Source of the DNA: Muriicola marianensis
Lineage (GTDB): Bacteria; Bacteroidota; Bacteroidia; Flavobacteriales; Flavobacteriaceae
DNA length: 64,000 nt
Reading direction: 5' to 3'
NCBI RefSeq assembly: GCF_014638095.1
Contig: NZ_BMFH01000002.1
Location: forward strand, 124,001 to 188,000
Below are positions 8,331-16,568 of this stretch, piece by piece. The notes beneath the pieces were generated by a model, which was given only the letters and a program-made list of their open reading frames with translations, was not told where the DNA came from and ran no database searches. Each line of letters starts with the position of its first letter. The first letter of the stretch is position 1. Both the position numbers and the translations under genes were made by a program.

Positions 8331-9562
8331 AGCAGGTATTTACTCCTGATCTTTTGGAAAGCATCCAGGTCGGTTTTCCAGGTCATTCGTATCTCTTCCT
8401 CACTTAGACCGGCTTCTATCTGTTTTTGAAGTTTTTCGGTGCCGGCGTGCTTACTAAAACCGGAGGTATTGAAAAAGAGGTCTTTCCGATCGCAATTCCG
8501 GTAGGCTTTGAGGATGTATTCCAACGATACTTTTCTCAGTTCAGGTTCAGTACTCAGGTCTTGCCCGTAACAAACCTCCCCCAGATGTTTGGGATTTTTT
8601 GCCCCCGGATTGGGTTCAGGTGTATACCGGAAAGTGAACACTTCTTTGTTGAGGAAAGGCGCCCCGTACCGTTGAAACTGCCCGTCTGTACCCCTCCCGG
8701 CATTGATGTTGGTACCCTCAAACAATCCAAGGCTGGGATAGAGGTTCACGGCCTTGTCATTGGGCAGGTTAGGAGAGGGTTTGATGGGTAGACTGTATGT
8801 GGCGTCATGCCGATAGTTCTCCATAGGGATCACCGTCAGATCGGCTTTGATTTCATTATCCATCCACCCTTCCCCATTGACCATGGTCGCGTATTCCCCT
8901 ATGGTCATCCCGTAAACAAGGGGAATAAGGTTTAATCCCAGAAATCCAGTCAGGTGGGGTTCCATGGTAGGGCCATCCACATATTGGGCATTGGGATTGG
9001 GACGGTCGAGTACCATCACAGGGATGCCTGTTTCTGCACAGGCTTCCATAACAAGCTGAAGCGTAGCGATGTAAGTATAAAATCTCACCCCCACATCTTG
9101 TATGTCAAAGACTACCAGGTCCAGACCTTCTAAATGTGTTTTGGACGGTTTGCGATTCTGTCCGTAGAGCGAAATGACCGGCAGGCCGCTTCGCCTGTCG
9201 ACTCCGTCTTCTACTTCTTCTCCGGCATCGGCCGTACCCCTGAAACCGTGCTCAGGTGCAAAGACCTTGACCAGGTCGATCCCCGCTGAGAGCAGAGAAT
9301 CAGCCAGATGGGTATAGTTCGTCTCTATCCCTGTCTCCCTTGCATCACTGAAAATAACACTGGTCTGGTTCGCAACGAGTCCGACCTTCTTTCCCTTTAG
9401 CAATGGGAAATAGGCCTCGGTACGGTTGGCGGCGATCCTGAGATTTGTATCGGCCAACTCCTGTTGAGAGGAATCAGCGAATACTGCTGGCCTTTCCGAT
9501 GTAGTTCCTTTGCGCCCGCAACAGAGGATAACAGGAATTAATAACAAGCACAGAAAAGGCAT
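8321..9562 (-). CDS. DUF1343 (NamZ-type exo-N-acetylmuramidase) lipoprotein
   Basis: A 413-aa lipoprotein (signal MPFLCLLLIPVILCCGRKG from ATG 9560-9562) with a full DUF1343 domain. Marks are KKVGLVANQTSVI, KVFAPEHGFRGTADAGE, DVGVRFYTYI, DRPNPNA and GLFEGTNINAGRGTDGQF. Characterised members are exo-beta-N-acetylmuramidases (NamZ, GH171) acting on peptidoglycan fragments, so a recycling role at the cell envelope is likely. The reading frame runs on upstream to 9667, but that N-terminus has no signal and is antisense to the neighbouring promoter. Confidence 0.92.
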   Translation of the reverse strand: MPFLCLLLIPVILCCGRKGTTSERPAVFADSSQQELADTNLRIAANRTEAYFPLLKGKKVGLVANQTSVIFSDARETGIETNYTHLADSLLSAGIDLVKVFAPEHGFRGTADAGEEVEDGVDRRSGLPVISLYGQNRKPSKTHLEGLDLVVFDIQDVGVRFYTYIATLQLVMEACAETGIPVMVLDRPNPNAQYVDGPTMEPHLTGFLGLNLIPLVYGMTIGEYATMVNGEGWMDNEIKADLTVIPMENYRHDATYSLPIKPSPNLPNDKAVNLYPSLGLFEGTNINAGRGTDGQFQRYGAPFLNKEVFTFRYTPEPNPGAKNPKHLGEVCYGQDLSTEPELRKVSLEYILKAYRNCDRKDLFFNTSGFSKHAGTEKLQKQIEAGLSEEEIRMTWKTDLDAFQKIRSKYLLYP

Positions 9563-9641
9563 GGCCAGTCTGAAAGGTACCCTTAAGGCATTTTCCTTTA
9601 ATCCTGAAGGGATAACAACGCTGACTAACAGCTGAAAACTG

Positions 9642-9649
9642 TATTTTTG
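9642..9649 (+). promoter_or_regulatory. -7 box (TATTTTTG) of the permease gene
   Basis: An exact TAnnTTTG match. A TTG triplet inside it (9647-9649) is in frame with the permease, but it cannot be the start because it lies in the promoter. The next in-frame TTG at 9671 is 21 bp downstream. Confidence 0.6.
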
Positions 9650-9670
9650 GGGGAGAAAAGAGAACATCGG

Positions 9671-10912
9671 TTGAATTTAGAACTGTTTATCGCCAAGCGC
9701 CTCATCAAGGGAAAGCAGCATAAAATTAGCATTTCCGCCCCAATAATAAAAATAGCCATCGCGGCTATCGCCCTGGGGATTTTGATGATGCTGATCGCAC
9801 TCGCCACGGGGGTCGGACTCAAATACAAGATCCGGGAAAAGATCGCTGCTTTTAACGGCCATATACAGATATATAACTACGACAATAACAATTCGGAGGT
9901 ATCCGTAATTCCGGTCTCCCTCGAACAGGAATTTTATCCCGATTTCAAAATCGTGGAAGGCGTCAGCCATGTCCAGGCGGTGGCGACAAAAGCTGGGATC
10001 ATCAGGACGGAGGATACCTTTGAAGGGATCATCGCCAAGGGGGTGGGGCCCGACTATGACTGGACGGCCTTTAAGGAATTTCTTGTCAGGGGGAACATCC
10101 CAGCATATTCAGGGGAACTGAATACGGAAGTTCTAATGTCCCGGCTGATGGCCTCCCGGTTGCAGATAGATTTGGGAGATACATTTTACACTTTTTTCCT
10201 CAAAGAGGAGGATCCTTCTAAGGTGCCCAACCAGCGCCGGTTCACTATCACCGGGATCTACGACAGCGGTTTCGAGGAGTTTGACGGCACCTATATCCTG
10301 GTAGATATTCGGCATATCCAGCGAATGAATCAATGGGGGGAGAATGAGGTAGGCAACTTTGAGGTGTTCCTCGACGATTTTGATGAGATAGGAGAAAAGA
10401 GCGCACAGATCTATGGGCAGACCCTGAGCACCCTCGACACCCAGACCATTGAGAATAAGTATTACAAGATCTTTGAGTGGATAGGCCTGTTCGATTTTAA
10501 TATTGCCATAATTATTGGCATTATGATTATTGTGGGAGGGATCAACATGATAACTGCCCTGTTGGTCTTGATCCTGGAACGAACACCTATGATAGGGATC
10601 CTGAAGGCCCTGGGAGCTGATAACTGGAGTATACGAAAGGTCTTCCTGTACAACGCTGCATACCTCATCCTCATTGGACTTTTCTGGGGGAACCTCCTGG
10701 GTCTCGGGCTTATCTGGTTTCAGGATACCTATCGTTATTTCAGGTTTCCAAATCCCCAAGAGTATTACATCGATTACATTCCGGTCTATATAGACCTGCC
10801 CATGGTACTTATTTTAAATATCGGGGTGATGTTGCTCTGTATGCTGATGATGCTCATCCCTTCCCATATTATCACCAGGATCAGTCCGGTTAAAGCCATC
10901 ACATTCGATTGA
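9671..10912 (+). CDS. FtsX/LolC-type ABC transporter permease
   Basis: A 413-aa permease of the MacB/LolCE family from a TTG start (reads MNLELFIAKRL, how relatives begin). One N-terminal membrane segment (about 28-50), a roughly 200-residue periplasmic MacB-like core, then three C-terminal segments (about 275-300, 325-345, 370-395). The phrase MGILKALGADNWSIRKVF is the conserved FtsX-domain coupling region facing the ATPase. No ATPase gene is adjacent, so it is an orphan here; its ATPase may be LolD-like elsewhere. Lipoprotein release or export is the likely role. Confidence 0.88.
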   Translation: MNLELFIAKRLIKGKQHKISISAPIIKIAIAAIALGILMMLIALATGVGLKYKIREKIAAFNGHIQIYNYDNNNSEVSVIPVSLEQEFYPDFKIVEGVSHVQAVATKAGIIRTEDTFEGIIAKGVGPDYDWTAFKEFLVRGNIPAYSGELNTEVLMSRLMASRLQIDLGDTFYTFFLKEEDPSKVPNQRRFTITGIYDSGFEEFDGTYILVDIRHIQRMNQWGENEVGNFEVFLDDFDEIGEKSAQIYGQTLSTLDTQTIENKYYKIFEWIGLFDFNIAIIIGIMIIVGGINMITALLVLILERTPMIGILKALGADNWSIRKVFLYNAAYLILIGLFWGNLLGLGLIWFQDTYRYFRFPNPQEYYIDYIPVYIDLPMVLILNIGVMLLCMLMMLIPSHIITRISPVKAITFD

Positions 10913-10976
10913 CAGGGTCACTTGTTAAAATGCTATCAAAATCGATTTCCTGCTGGAGGCAGAATTGAGGAACTCC

Positions 10977-10984
10977 TATCTTTG
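10977..10984 (+). promoter_or_regulatory. -7 box (TATCTTTG) of the PLP synthase gene
   Basis: An exact TAnnTTTG match, 6 bp before ATG 10991. It means the in-frame extension from 10922 is not translated from this promoter. Confidence 0.6.
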
Positions 10985-10990
10985 CAATCT

Positions 10991-11971
10991 ATGGATTACG
11001 CTGATAATATTCTGGGGACCATTGGGAGTACACCCCTTGTGAAAATGAATGTGCTGACCAGGGATTTACCCTGTCTTGTGTTAGCTAAATACGAGACGTT
11101 TAATCCTGGAAATTCGGTCAAGGACCGGATGGCGGTCCAGATGATTGATGACGCTGAAGCTCAGGGAAAACTGAAGCCCGGGGGTACGATCATCGAAGGG
11201 ACTTCAGGGAATACAGGGATGGGTCTGGCCCTGGTAGCTGCCGTGAGAGGATACAAGATGATCTGTGTGATCTCCGATAAACAATCCAAGGAGAAGATCG
11301 ACATCCTCAGGGGGATGGGTAGCGAAGTCTATGTGTGCCCCACGGACGTCGCCCCTGACGATCCAAGGAGTTATTATTCCACCGCCCGTCGCCTTTCAGA
11401 GGAGATCCCGAATTCCTGGTATGTGAACCAGTACGACAACCTTTCCAATACCAAGGCCCATTTCCTTACTACAGGACCTGAGATCTGGGAACAGACAGAC
11501 GGAAAGGTCACCCATTTCGTAGTGGGCGTGGGAACAGGGGGGACTATATCAGGTGTAGGCAGGTACCTGAAGTCAAAGAATCCCGACATCAAGATCTGGG
11601 GCGTGGATACCTATGGCAGTGTATTCAAGAAATACCATGAAACGGGAATATTTGATGAGAATGAGATCTACCCTTATATCACTGAAGGGATAGGTGAGGA
11701 TATTTTGCCGAAGAATGTCGACTTCGATATCATTGACGGCTTTACCAAGGTAACCGATAAGGACGCAGCCGTATATACCCGCCGACTCGCCAGGGAAGAG
11801 GGGATGTTTCTCGGTAATTCTGCGGGAGCGGCGATCAAAGGAGTCCTGCAGCTCAAAGAGCACTTTGGAAAAGACGATGTGGTAGTCGTCCTGTTCCACG
11901 ACCATGGTAGCCGCTATGTCGGGAAGATCTTCAATGATGAATGGATGAAAAAACAAGGCTTTCTTGAATAG
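10991..11971 (+). CDS. cysteine synthase / cystathionine beta-synthase-like PLP enzyme
   Basis: A 326-aa fold-type II PLP enzyme. The Schiff-base lysine is Lys44 in NPGNSVKDR; EGTSGNTGMGLA binds the substrate carboxylate; VVGVGTGGTISGVGRYLK is the phosphate-binding glycine loop; GNSAGAAIKG closes the cofactor site. The long insertion DVAPDDPRSYYSTA resembles cystathionine beta-synthase more than CysK, but there is no C-terminal CBS pair. Reaction is therefore either O-acetylserine sulfhydrylation or cystathionine/serine condensation. Start is ATG 10991, just after a promoter box. It lies 31 bp upstream of the peptidase gene. Confidence 0.87.
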   Translation: MDYADNILGTIGSTPLVKMNVLTRDLPCLVLAKYETFNPGNSVKDRMAVQMIDDAEAQGKLKPGGTIIEGTSGNTGMGLALVAAVRGYKMICVISDKQSKEKIDILRGMGSEVYVCPTDVAPDDPRSYYSTARRLSEEIPNSWYVNQYDNLSNTKAHFLTTGPEIWEQTDGKVTHFVVGVGTGGTISGVGRYLKSKNPDIKIWGVDTYGSVFKKYHETGIFDENEIYPYITEGIGEDILPKNVDFDIIDGFTKVTDKDAAVYTRRLAREEGMFLGNSAGAAIKGVLQLKEHFGKDDVVVVLFHDHGSRYVGKIFNDEWMKKQGFLE

Positions 11972-12002
11972 TTTCCCTATCTTTTGTCCCCAAAGAAATA
12001 CC

Positions 12003-13301
12003 ATGAAATTTAAACAGATTCTCCTTATTGTGATGGTTTTTGCCATCACCCTCCCCGCCTATTCCCAGAAGCTATCCCGTACTGAAAAAAAGATCCTGGC
12101 CGCCGTTGAAAAGAACAATGCTGAGGCAATTGATTTCCTGGAGCAAGTGGTCAATATCAACAGTGGGACACTCAACGCAAAAGGGGTCCGGGAAGTGGGA
12201 ACCGTCTTTGGAAATGCCTTTGAGGAAATAGGATTTGGAACCCGCTGGATAGATATGCCCCCTGAGATGAACAGGGCGGGACACCTGTTTGCAGAAAAAG
12301 AGGGAGCCAAAGGTAAACGCCTGCTGTTGATCGGCCATCTGGATACTGTATTTGAAGAGAACAGTCCGTTCCAGCAGTTCGAAATGGTCAATGACAGCAC
12401 AGCTCACGCCCCCGGCGGGAACGATATGAAAGGGGGAGATGTGATCATTCTCTATGCCTTAAAAGCCTTGTACGAACAGGGGCTATTGAATGATGCACAG
12501 ATCATTGTCGCCTTTACAGGGGATGAGGAGAGCACCGGCAAACCCCTGGAAGTAAGCCGAAAGGACCTCATCGATGCTGCAAAACGGAGCGATATTGCCC
12601 TGGGATATGAAACATCGACAGGATTCAATTATGCCACGGTAGCAAGGCGAGGAGCTTCCGGCTGGGAAGTAGAGGTGAAGGGGAAGAGGGCCCATTCCTC
12701 CGGGGTGTTCAGCGAAAGGACAGGAGCCGGGGCCATTTTTGAGATATCGCGAATTCTGAACGCCTTTTACGAGGAAGTAAAAGGAGAAGAATATCTGACC
12801 TTTAACCCCGGCGTCCTAATGGGTGGAACTTTTTCGGAATACGATCCCTTGAAGAGTTCCGGCGAGGTGTTTGGAAAAACCAACGTCGTCGCCCAAACCG
12901 CCTATGTCAAAGGGGGGTTGAGGTTTATATCAGAAGAGCAAAAGGAAAATGCAAGGGAAAAAATGAGAGCCATTGTGGCTGACAACTTGCCCAATACCTC
13001 GGCAGAGATCTCATTCACCGATAGTTACCCCGCCATGCCACCCACGGAAGGGAATATGAGGTTGCTAGAAATTCTCAATGAGGTAAGTAAAGACCTCGGA
13101 CAAGGAGAAGTCCTGGCGTATGATCCTGGCAGGAGGGGTGCTGCAGACACTTCCTTTGTAGCTGATTACGTGGATTGTCTCGACGGTCTGGGGACGATGG
13201 GTTCCGGGGCACACACCCCTGAAGAGACTGTGAATCTCAATACCATAGAAGCCCTTACGAAAAGATCGGCTATCCTGATCTACAGACTCATCAATCAATA
13301 G
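12003..13301 (+). CDS. secreted M20 family peptidase (glutamate carboxypeptidase-like)
   Basis: A 432-aa exported zinc peptidase. Signal peptide MKFKQILLIVMVFAITLPAYS-Q. Catalytic features are LLIGHLDTVFEE (zinc His and Asp), GGNDMKGGDV (bridging Asp), FTGDEESTG (general base Glu pair), ALGYET and the C-terminal GSGAHTPEE histidine. A dimerisation/lid domain (VARRGASGWEVEVKGKRAHSSG) sits in the middle. The M20A glutamate carboxypeptidase group fits best; the natural substrate is unclear. The reading frame begins at 11964 but the signal peptide fixes the start at 12003. Only 3 bp separate it from the next gene, so they are probably one transcript. Confidence 0.88.
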   Translation: MKFKQILLIVMVFAITLPAYSQKLSRTEKKILAAVEKNNAEAIDFLEQVVNINSGTLNAKGVREVGTVFGNAFEEIGFGTRWIDMPPEMNRAGHLFAEKEGAKGKRLLLIGHLDTVFEENSPFQQFEMVNDSTAHAPGGNDMKGGDVIILYALKALYEQGLLNDAQIIVAFTGDEESTGKPLEVSRKDLIDAAKRSDIALGYETSTGFNYATVARRGASGWEVEVKGKRAHSSGVFSERTGAGAIFEISRILNAFYEEVKGEEYLTFNPGVLMGGTFSEYDPLKSSGEVFGKTNVVAQTAYVKGGLRFISEEQKENAREKMRAIVADNLPNTSAEISFTDSYPAMPPTEGNMRLLEILNEVSKDLGQGEVLAYDPGRRGAADTSFVADYVDCLDGLGTMGSGAHTPEETVNLNTIEALTKRSAILIYRLINQ

Positions 13302-13304
13302 GCT

Positions 13305-14090
13305 ATGGTCACCCTGGAGCATCTCGATCAGAGCGTAACCATCCATGAGGGGGAACTCACCAGTTATAAGGTCAAGGGCTATGAATTCATGCATCAGAAG
13401 GGGGAACCCGGTTGGGGGAATACTGATACTGAGATGTTCCCGGTCATCGGCCCAACGGCTGGTGCAGAATACCGGGTGCAAGTCCCAAAAGGCAATGCCG
13501 TACTTGACCAGCATGGCCATTTACGGGAACTTCCTTATGTGTTGGAAGTTCAGGAGAAGCAAAGGGCAGTTTATACAAAGGAGTACAAGGCAGGTACCCT
13601 GGTCTCCAATTCGAAATACCCCAAAAGGTCGAGGGCCCCGAAATTAATATGGCCGTTCAGTTTTCGGTTTGAAAAGAAATTCCACTTAGGGAATGAGGGA
13701 TTAAAGATCACTTTTGCCGTAAGTGGGGAGAGGGACATGCCTTATATGCTGGGATACCATCCAGCCTTCCGGTTGAGATCGCCCGATGCCCGGGTGGTCG
13801 GCGGCGGTAAATCAACTAGTCTTGCGGAGGTGATGGCAGCTGGTGACAGGGCGCTGGAGATTCCCGAAACGGAGGATTTGGTGCTGGAAGACGAAAAAAG
13901 CATTGGCGTAAGTACCCGTGGTTTTGGTAATTTTATGTTGTGGTCTCCGACCTCCAATATGATCTGTGTGGAGCCTGTGACCTTTTACCCCTACGCGGTT
14001 GAACAGACCGCCCTGCATGAAGGATTCAGGTACCTGGATCAGCCTGAGGCAACATTTGAGGTTTCACTTATACCTAATATCAAGTCATGA
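13305..14090 (+). CDS. aldose 1-epimerase family protein
   Basis: A 261-aa galactose mutarotase-like beta-sandwich protein. Conserved features are the N-terminal GYEFMHQKG, the PVIGPT segment, DQHGHLREL (catalytic His in the HGH motif), YMLGYHPAF (second His) and the C-terminal PVTFYPYAVEQ. The residues for ring opening of aldoses seem present. It is intracellular. It starts 3 bp after the peptidase and its stop overlaps the start of the Crp/Fnr gene by 4 bp (ATGA), so the three are probably cotranscribed. Confidence 0.86.
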   Translation: MVTLEHLDQSVTIHEGELTSYKVKGYEFMHQKGEPGWGNTDTEMFPVIGPTAGAEYRVQVPKGNAVLDQHGHLRELPYVLEVQEKQRAVYTKEYKAGTLVSNSKYPKRSRAPKLIWPFSFRFEKKFHLGNEGLKITFAVSGERDMPYMLGYHPAFRLRSPDARVVGGGKSTSLAEVMAAGDRALEIPETEDLVLEDEKSIGVSTRGFGNFMLWSPTSNMICVEPVTFYPYAVEQTALHEGFRYLDQPEATFEVSLIPNIKS

Positions 14091-14746
14091 TCGACCAGAA
14101 CAACAGAGAATTGAAATTTGAGGAACTAAAAGAGCTCTATGGATACTTGTTTGAGGACGAACTCATTAAAGAGATACATGAAGCCGGGAAATTCCAGAAG
14201 GTAAATCAGGGTGATTATCTGATGGACATAGGAGATGAGATCACTTTTATGCCCTTGATATTCAGCGGTGCAATAAAGATCATGAGTGAGGACGAGCAGG
14301 GGGAGGACCTCCTTCTGTATTTTATAGAAAAGGGAGACACCTGTGCCATGACGCTTTCCTGCTGTGTAAAACAGGGCCGGAGCAACATTCGCGCCGTAGC
14401 GGAGTCGGATGTAGAGTTGTTGATGATCCCGGTTGCTAAAATGGAGGATTGGATGGGAAAGTACAGGAGCTGGAGGGCTTTCATCCTCGACAGCTACCAC
14501 AACAGGATGCAGGAACTCCTGGAAACCGTAGACACCCTGGCCTTTATGAATATGGATGAACGCTTGCTGAAATATCTCAGGGACAAAGCCATGGTGAATC
14601 ACGACGATGTAATCCATGCCACCCACCAGGAGATAGCAGCTGATCTGCACACATCCAGGGTGGTGGTATCCCGTTTGCTGAAGAAAATGGAAAGGGAAGG
14701 GAAGATCGATCTCCAACGCAGTCAGATCAAGGTAAATAGCTTATAG
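14087..14746 (+). CDS. Crp/Fnr family transcriptional regulator
   Basis: A 219-aa regulator. An N-terminal cyclic-nucleotide-like beta-barrel (about 20-125) is joined by a long helix to a winged helix whose recognition part reads HQEIAADLHTSRVVVSRLLKKM. No classical N-terminal FNR cysteine cluster is present, but Cys86, Cys92 and Cys93 (CAMTLSCC) sit in the effector barrel, where a thiol/persulfide sensor could work; that is inference. It overlaps the epimerase by 4 bp and precedes a sulfate-type permease and a persulfide dioxygenase, suggesting it controls sulfur handling. Confidence 0.9.
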   Translation: MIDQNNRELKFEELKELYGYLFEDELIKEIHEAGKFQKVNQGDYLMDIGDEITFMPLIFSGAIKIMSEDEQGEDLLLYFIEKGDTCAMTLSCCVKQGRSNIRAVAESDVELLMIPVAKMEDWMGKYRSWRAFILDSYHNRMQELLETVDTLAFMNMDERLLKYLRDKAMVNHDDVIHATHQEIAADLHTSRVVVSRLLKKMEREGKIDLQRSQIKVNSL

Positions 14747-14780
14747 GATACGACCCCATGTTCCTGTACACCACCATAAA

Positions 14781-16520
14781 ATGAATAAAATACTACCGTT
14801 TTTAGACTGGATCAAAAAGTACAGGTGGTCTTTCCTTCCGCACGACCTTATAGCGGGGGTTACGGTAGCCATTGTGCTGATCCCTCAGGGACTTGCCTAT
14901 GCCCTGATTGCCGGGTTGCCTGCGGTATACGGTCTCTACGCTTCCATGGTTCCCCTGGTGGTCTATATGTTTTTCGGTACTTCCCGGGCCCTTGGGGTAG
15001 GTCCGGTGGCCATGGATTCCTTGCTTGTTGCGGCAGGACTTGGGGCAATCGCCTCCGTGGGTCCTGACAATTACATAGCTATGGCCATCGCCCTGGCCTT
15101 TCTGGTAGGGGGAATTCAGTTCTTACTCGGGGTTTTCAGAATGGGATTTCTGGTCAATTTCCTGTCAAAACCTGTGATCAGTGGTTTTACCTCGGCCGCT
15201 GCATTGATCATCATGTTCAGTCAGCTTAAATACCTGCTGGGTATAGAAATGGAGGGTAGCAGCCAGTTGCACCTGATCTTGTGGAATGCATTTCAGCACG
15301 TGGACGAGATCAATCCCATCGACCTGAGTATTGGGATAGTTGGGATTCTGCTTATGGTAGTACTGAAAAAGTGGAACAGGAAGCTGCCGTATATTCTGAT
15401 GGTAGTGGTTCTGGGGATTTTGGCCGTTTACTTCCTGCAGTTGGTTCAGTATGGTGTAGGGATCGTCGGCGAGGTGCCAAAGGGTTTGCCTTCTGCCACT
15501 TTTCCTGAGATAAAGTGGAGTGTGCTGACAGATCTGTGGCCCATTGCCCTTACTCTTGCGCTGGTGGGATACCTGGAGACCATCACCATAGGTAAAGGGG
15601 TGGAGGATAAGATGAATGGGGATGGCCTGAAGGCAAATAAGGAATTGGTCGCCCTGGGCCTTTCCAATATGGCAGGGTCCCTTTTTCAGTCCTATCCTAT
15701 TACCTCCAGTTTTTCGAGGTCTGCTATTTATTACGAGGCAAAGCCCAAAACCAATTTGGCTACGCTTTTCACAGCAGGAACGGTATTGCTTACTTTGCTC
15801 TTTCTCACACCACTTTTTTATTACCTCCCTAATGCCGTTCTGGCCAGTATTATCATGGTGTCAGTGTACGGGCTTGTAGACGCCAATTATGCCAAAATTT
15901 TATGGCAGTACAGGAAGGACGAGTTCCTGGTCCTGGTCACAACTTTTATTCTGACGCTTTTCGTCGGGATCATGGAGGGAATTCTGACCGGAGTCCTGAT
16001 CTCCTTGTTACTGATGGTTTACCGCACCTCAAATCCTCATGTTGCCGTATTGGGGAACATTCGGGGGACCCCATATTACAGGAACGTGAACCGATTTGCA
16101 TCTGATGCCATAGTCAGACCCGACCTTCTGATAGTACGGTTCGACGCCCAGCTTTATTTTGGAAATGCCAATTTCTTTAAAACACATCTAACGGAGCTTA
16201 TTGAGGAGAAAGGACCTGCCCTGAAAGCAGTGATCCTGAATGCGGAGGCAATCAATTACATAGACTCCTCTGCCGCCATGGCCTTGAAGAAACTTATAGA
16301 AAACCTCTATGGAAAAGGGGTGCACTTTTTTATCGCCGGAGCCATAGGTCCTACCAGGGATATTCTATTCACTAGTGGAATCATGGATCTACTACCCAAG
16401 GCGTGCCTTTTTGTGGAAACTAGAGAGGCGGTCGAATTCTTTGACCATCCATCAGTAAAGGACGGAGTAAAGGATAAAGTAGCCCTTCAGCGCAACCCGC
16501 TTGGTAACCAGAGTTACTGA
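14781..16520 (+). CDS. SulP family anion permease with STAS domain
   Basis: A 579-aa SulP/SLC26 transporter. Hydrophobic segments run from about residue 20 to 420, including the signature IPQGLAYALIAGLPAVYGLYAS. The C-terminal STAS domain (about 450-560) includes LNAEAINYIDSSAAMALKKL, with the conserved Ser that is phosphorylated in anti-sigma antagonists. Substrates in the family include sulfate, bicarbonate and other anions. Its place between a Crp/Fnr regulator and a persulfide dioxygenase favours sulfate or a related sulfur anion. It starts 34 bp after the regulator. Confidence 0.92.
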   Translation: MNKILPFLDWIKKYRWSFLPHDLIAGVTVAIVLIPQGLAYALIAGLPAVYGLYASMVPLVVYMFFGTSRALGVGPVAMDSLLVAAGLGAIASVGPDNYIAMAIALAFLVGGIQFLLGVFRMGFLVNFLSKPVISGFTSAAALIIMFSQLKYLLGIEMEGSSQLHLILWNAFQHVDEINPIDLSIGIVGILLMVVLKKWNRKLPYILMVVVLGILAVYFLQLVQYGVGIVGEVPKGLPSATFPEIKWSVLTDLWPIALTLALVGYLETITIGKGVEDKMNGDGLKANKELVALGLSNMAGSLFQSYPITSSFSRSAIYYEAKPKTNLATLFTAGTVLLTLLFLTPLFYYLPNAVLASIIMVSVYGLVDANYAKILWQYRKDEFLVLVTTFILTLFVGIMEGILTGVLISLLLMVYRTSNPHVAVLGNIRGTPYYRNVNRFASDAIVRPDLLIVRFDAQLYFGNANFFKTHLTELIEEKGPALKAVILNAEAINYIDSSAAMALKKLIENLYGKGVHFFIAGAIGPTRDILFTSGIMDLLPKACLFVETREAVEFFDHPSVKDGVKDKVALQRNPLGNQSY

Positions 16521-16538
16521 AGCTAGGCGATTATCCCT

Positions 16539-16546
16539 TATTTTTG
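16539..16546 (+). promoter_or_regulatory. -7 box (TATTTTTG) before the persulfide dioxygenase gene
   Basis: An exact TAnnTTTG match 22 bp before ATG 16569 and 18 bp after the SulP stop, so the dioxygenase, the micro-ORF and DUF2892 may have their own promoter in addition to read-through. Confidence 0.55.
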
Positions 16547-16568
16547 CAGTGAATTAAGTATTGAAACG

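Noticed and set aside
10133-10759. 208-aa minus-strand frame inside the permease gene
   Set aside because: Shadow of the plus-strand gene.
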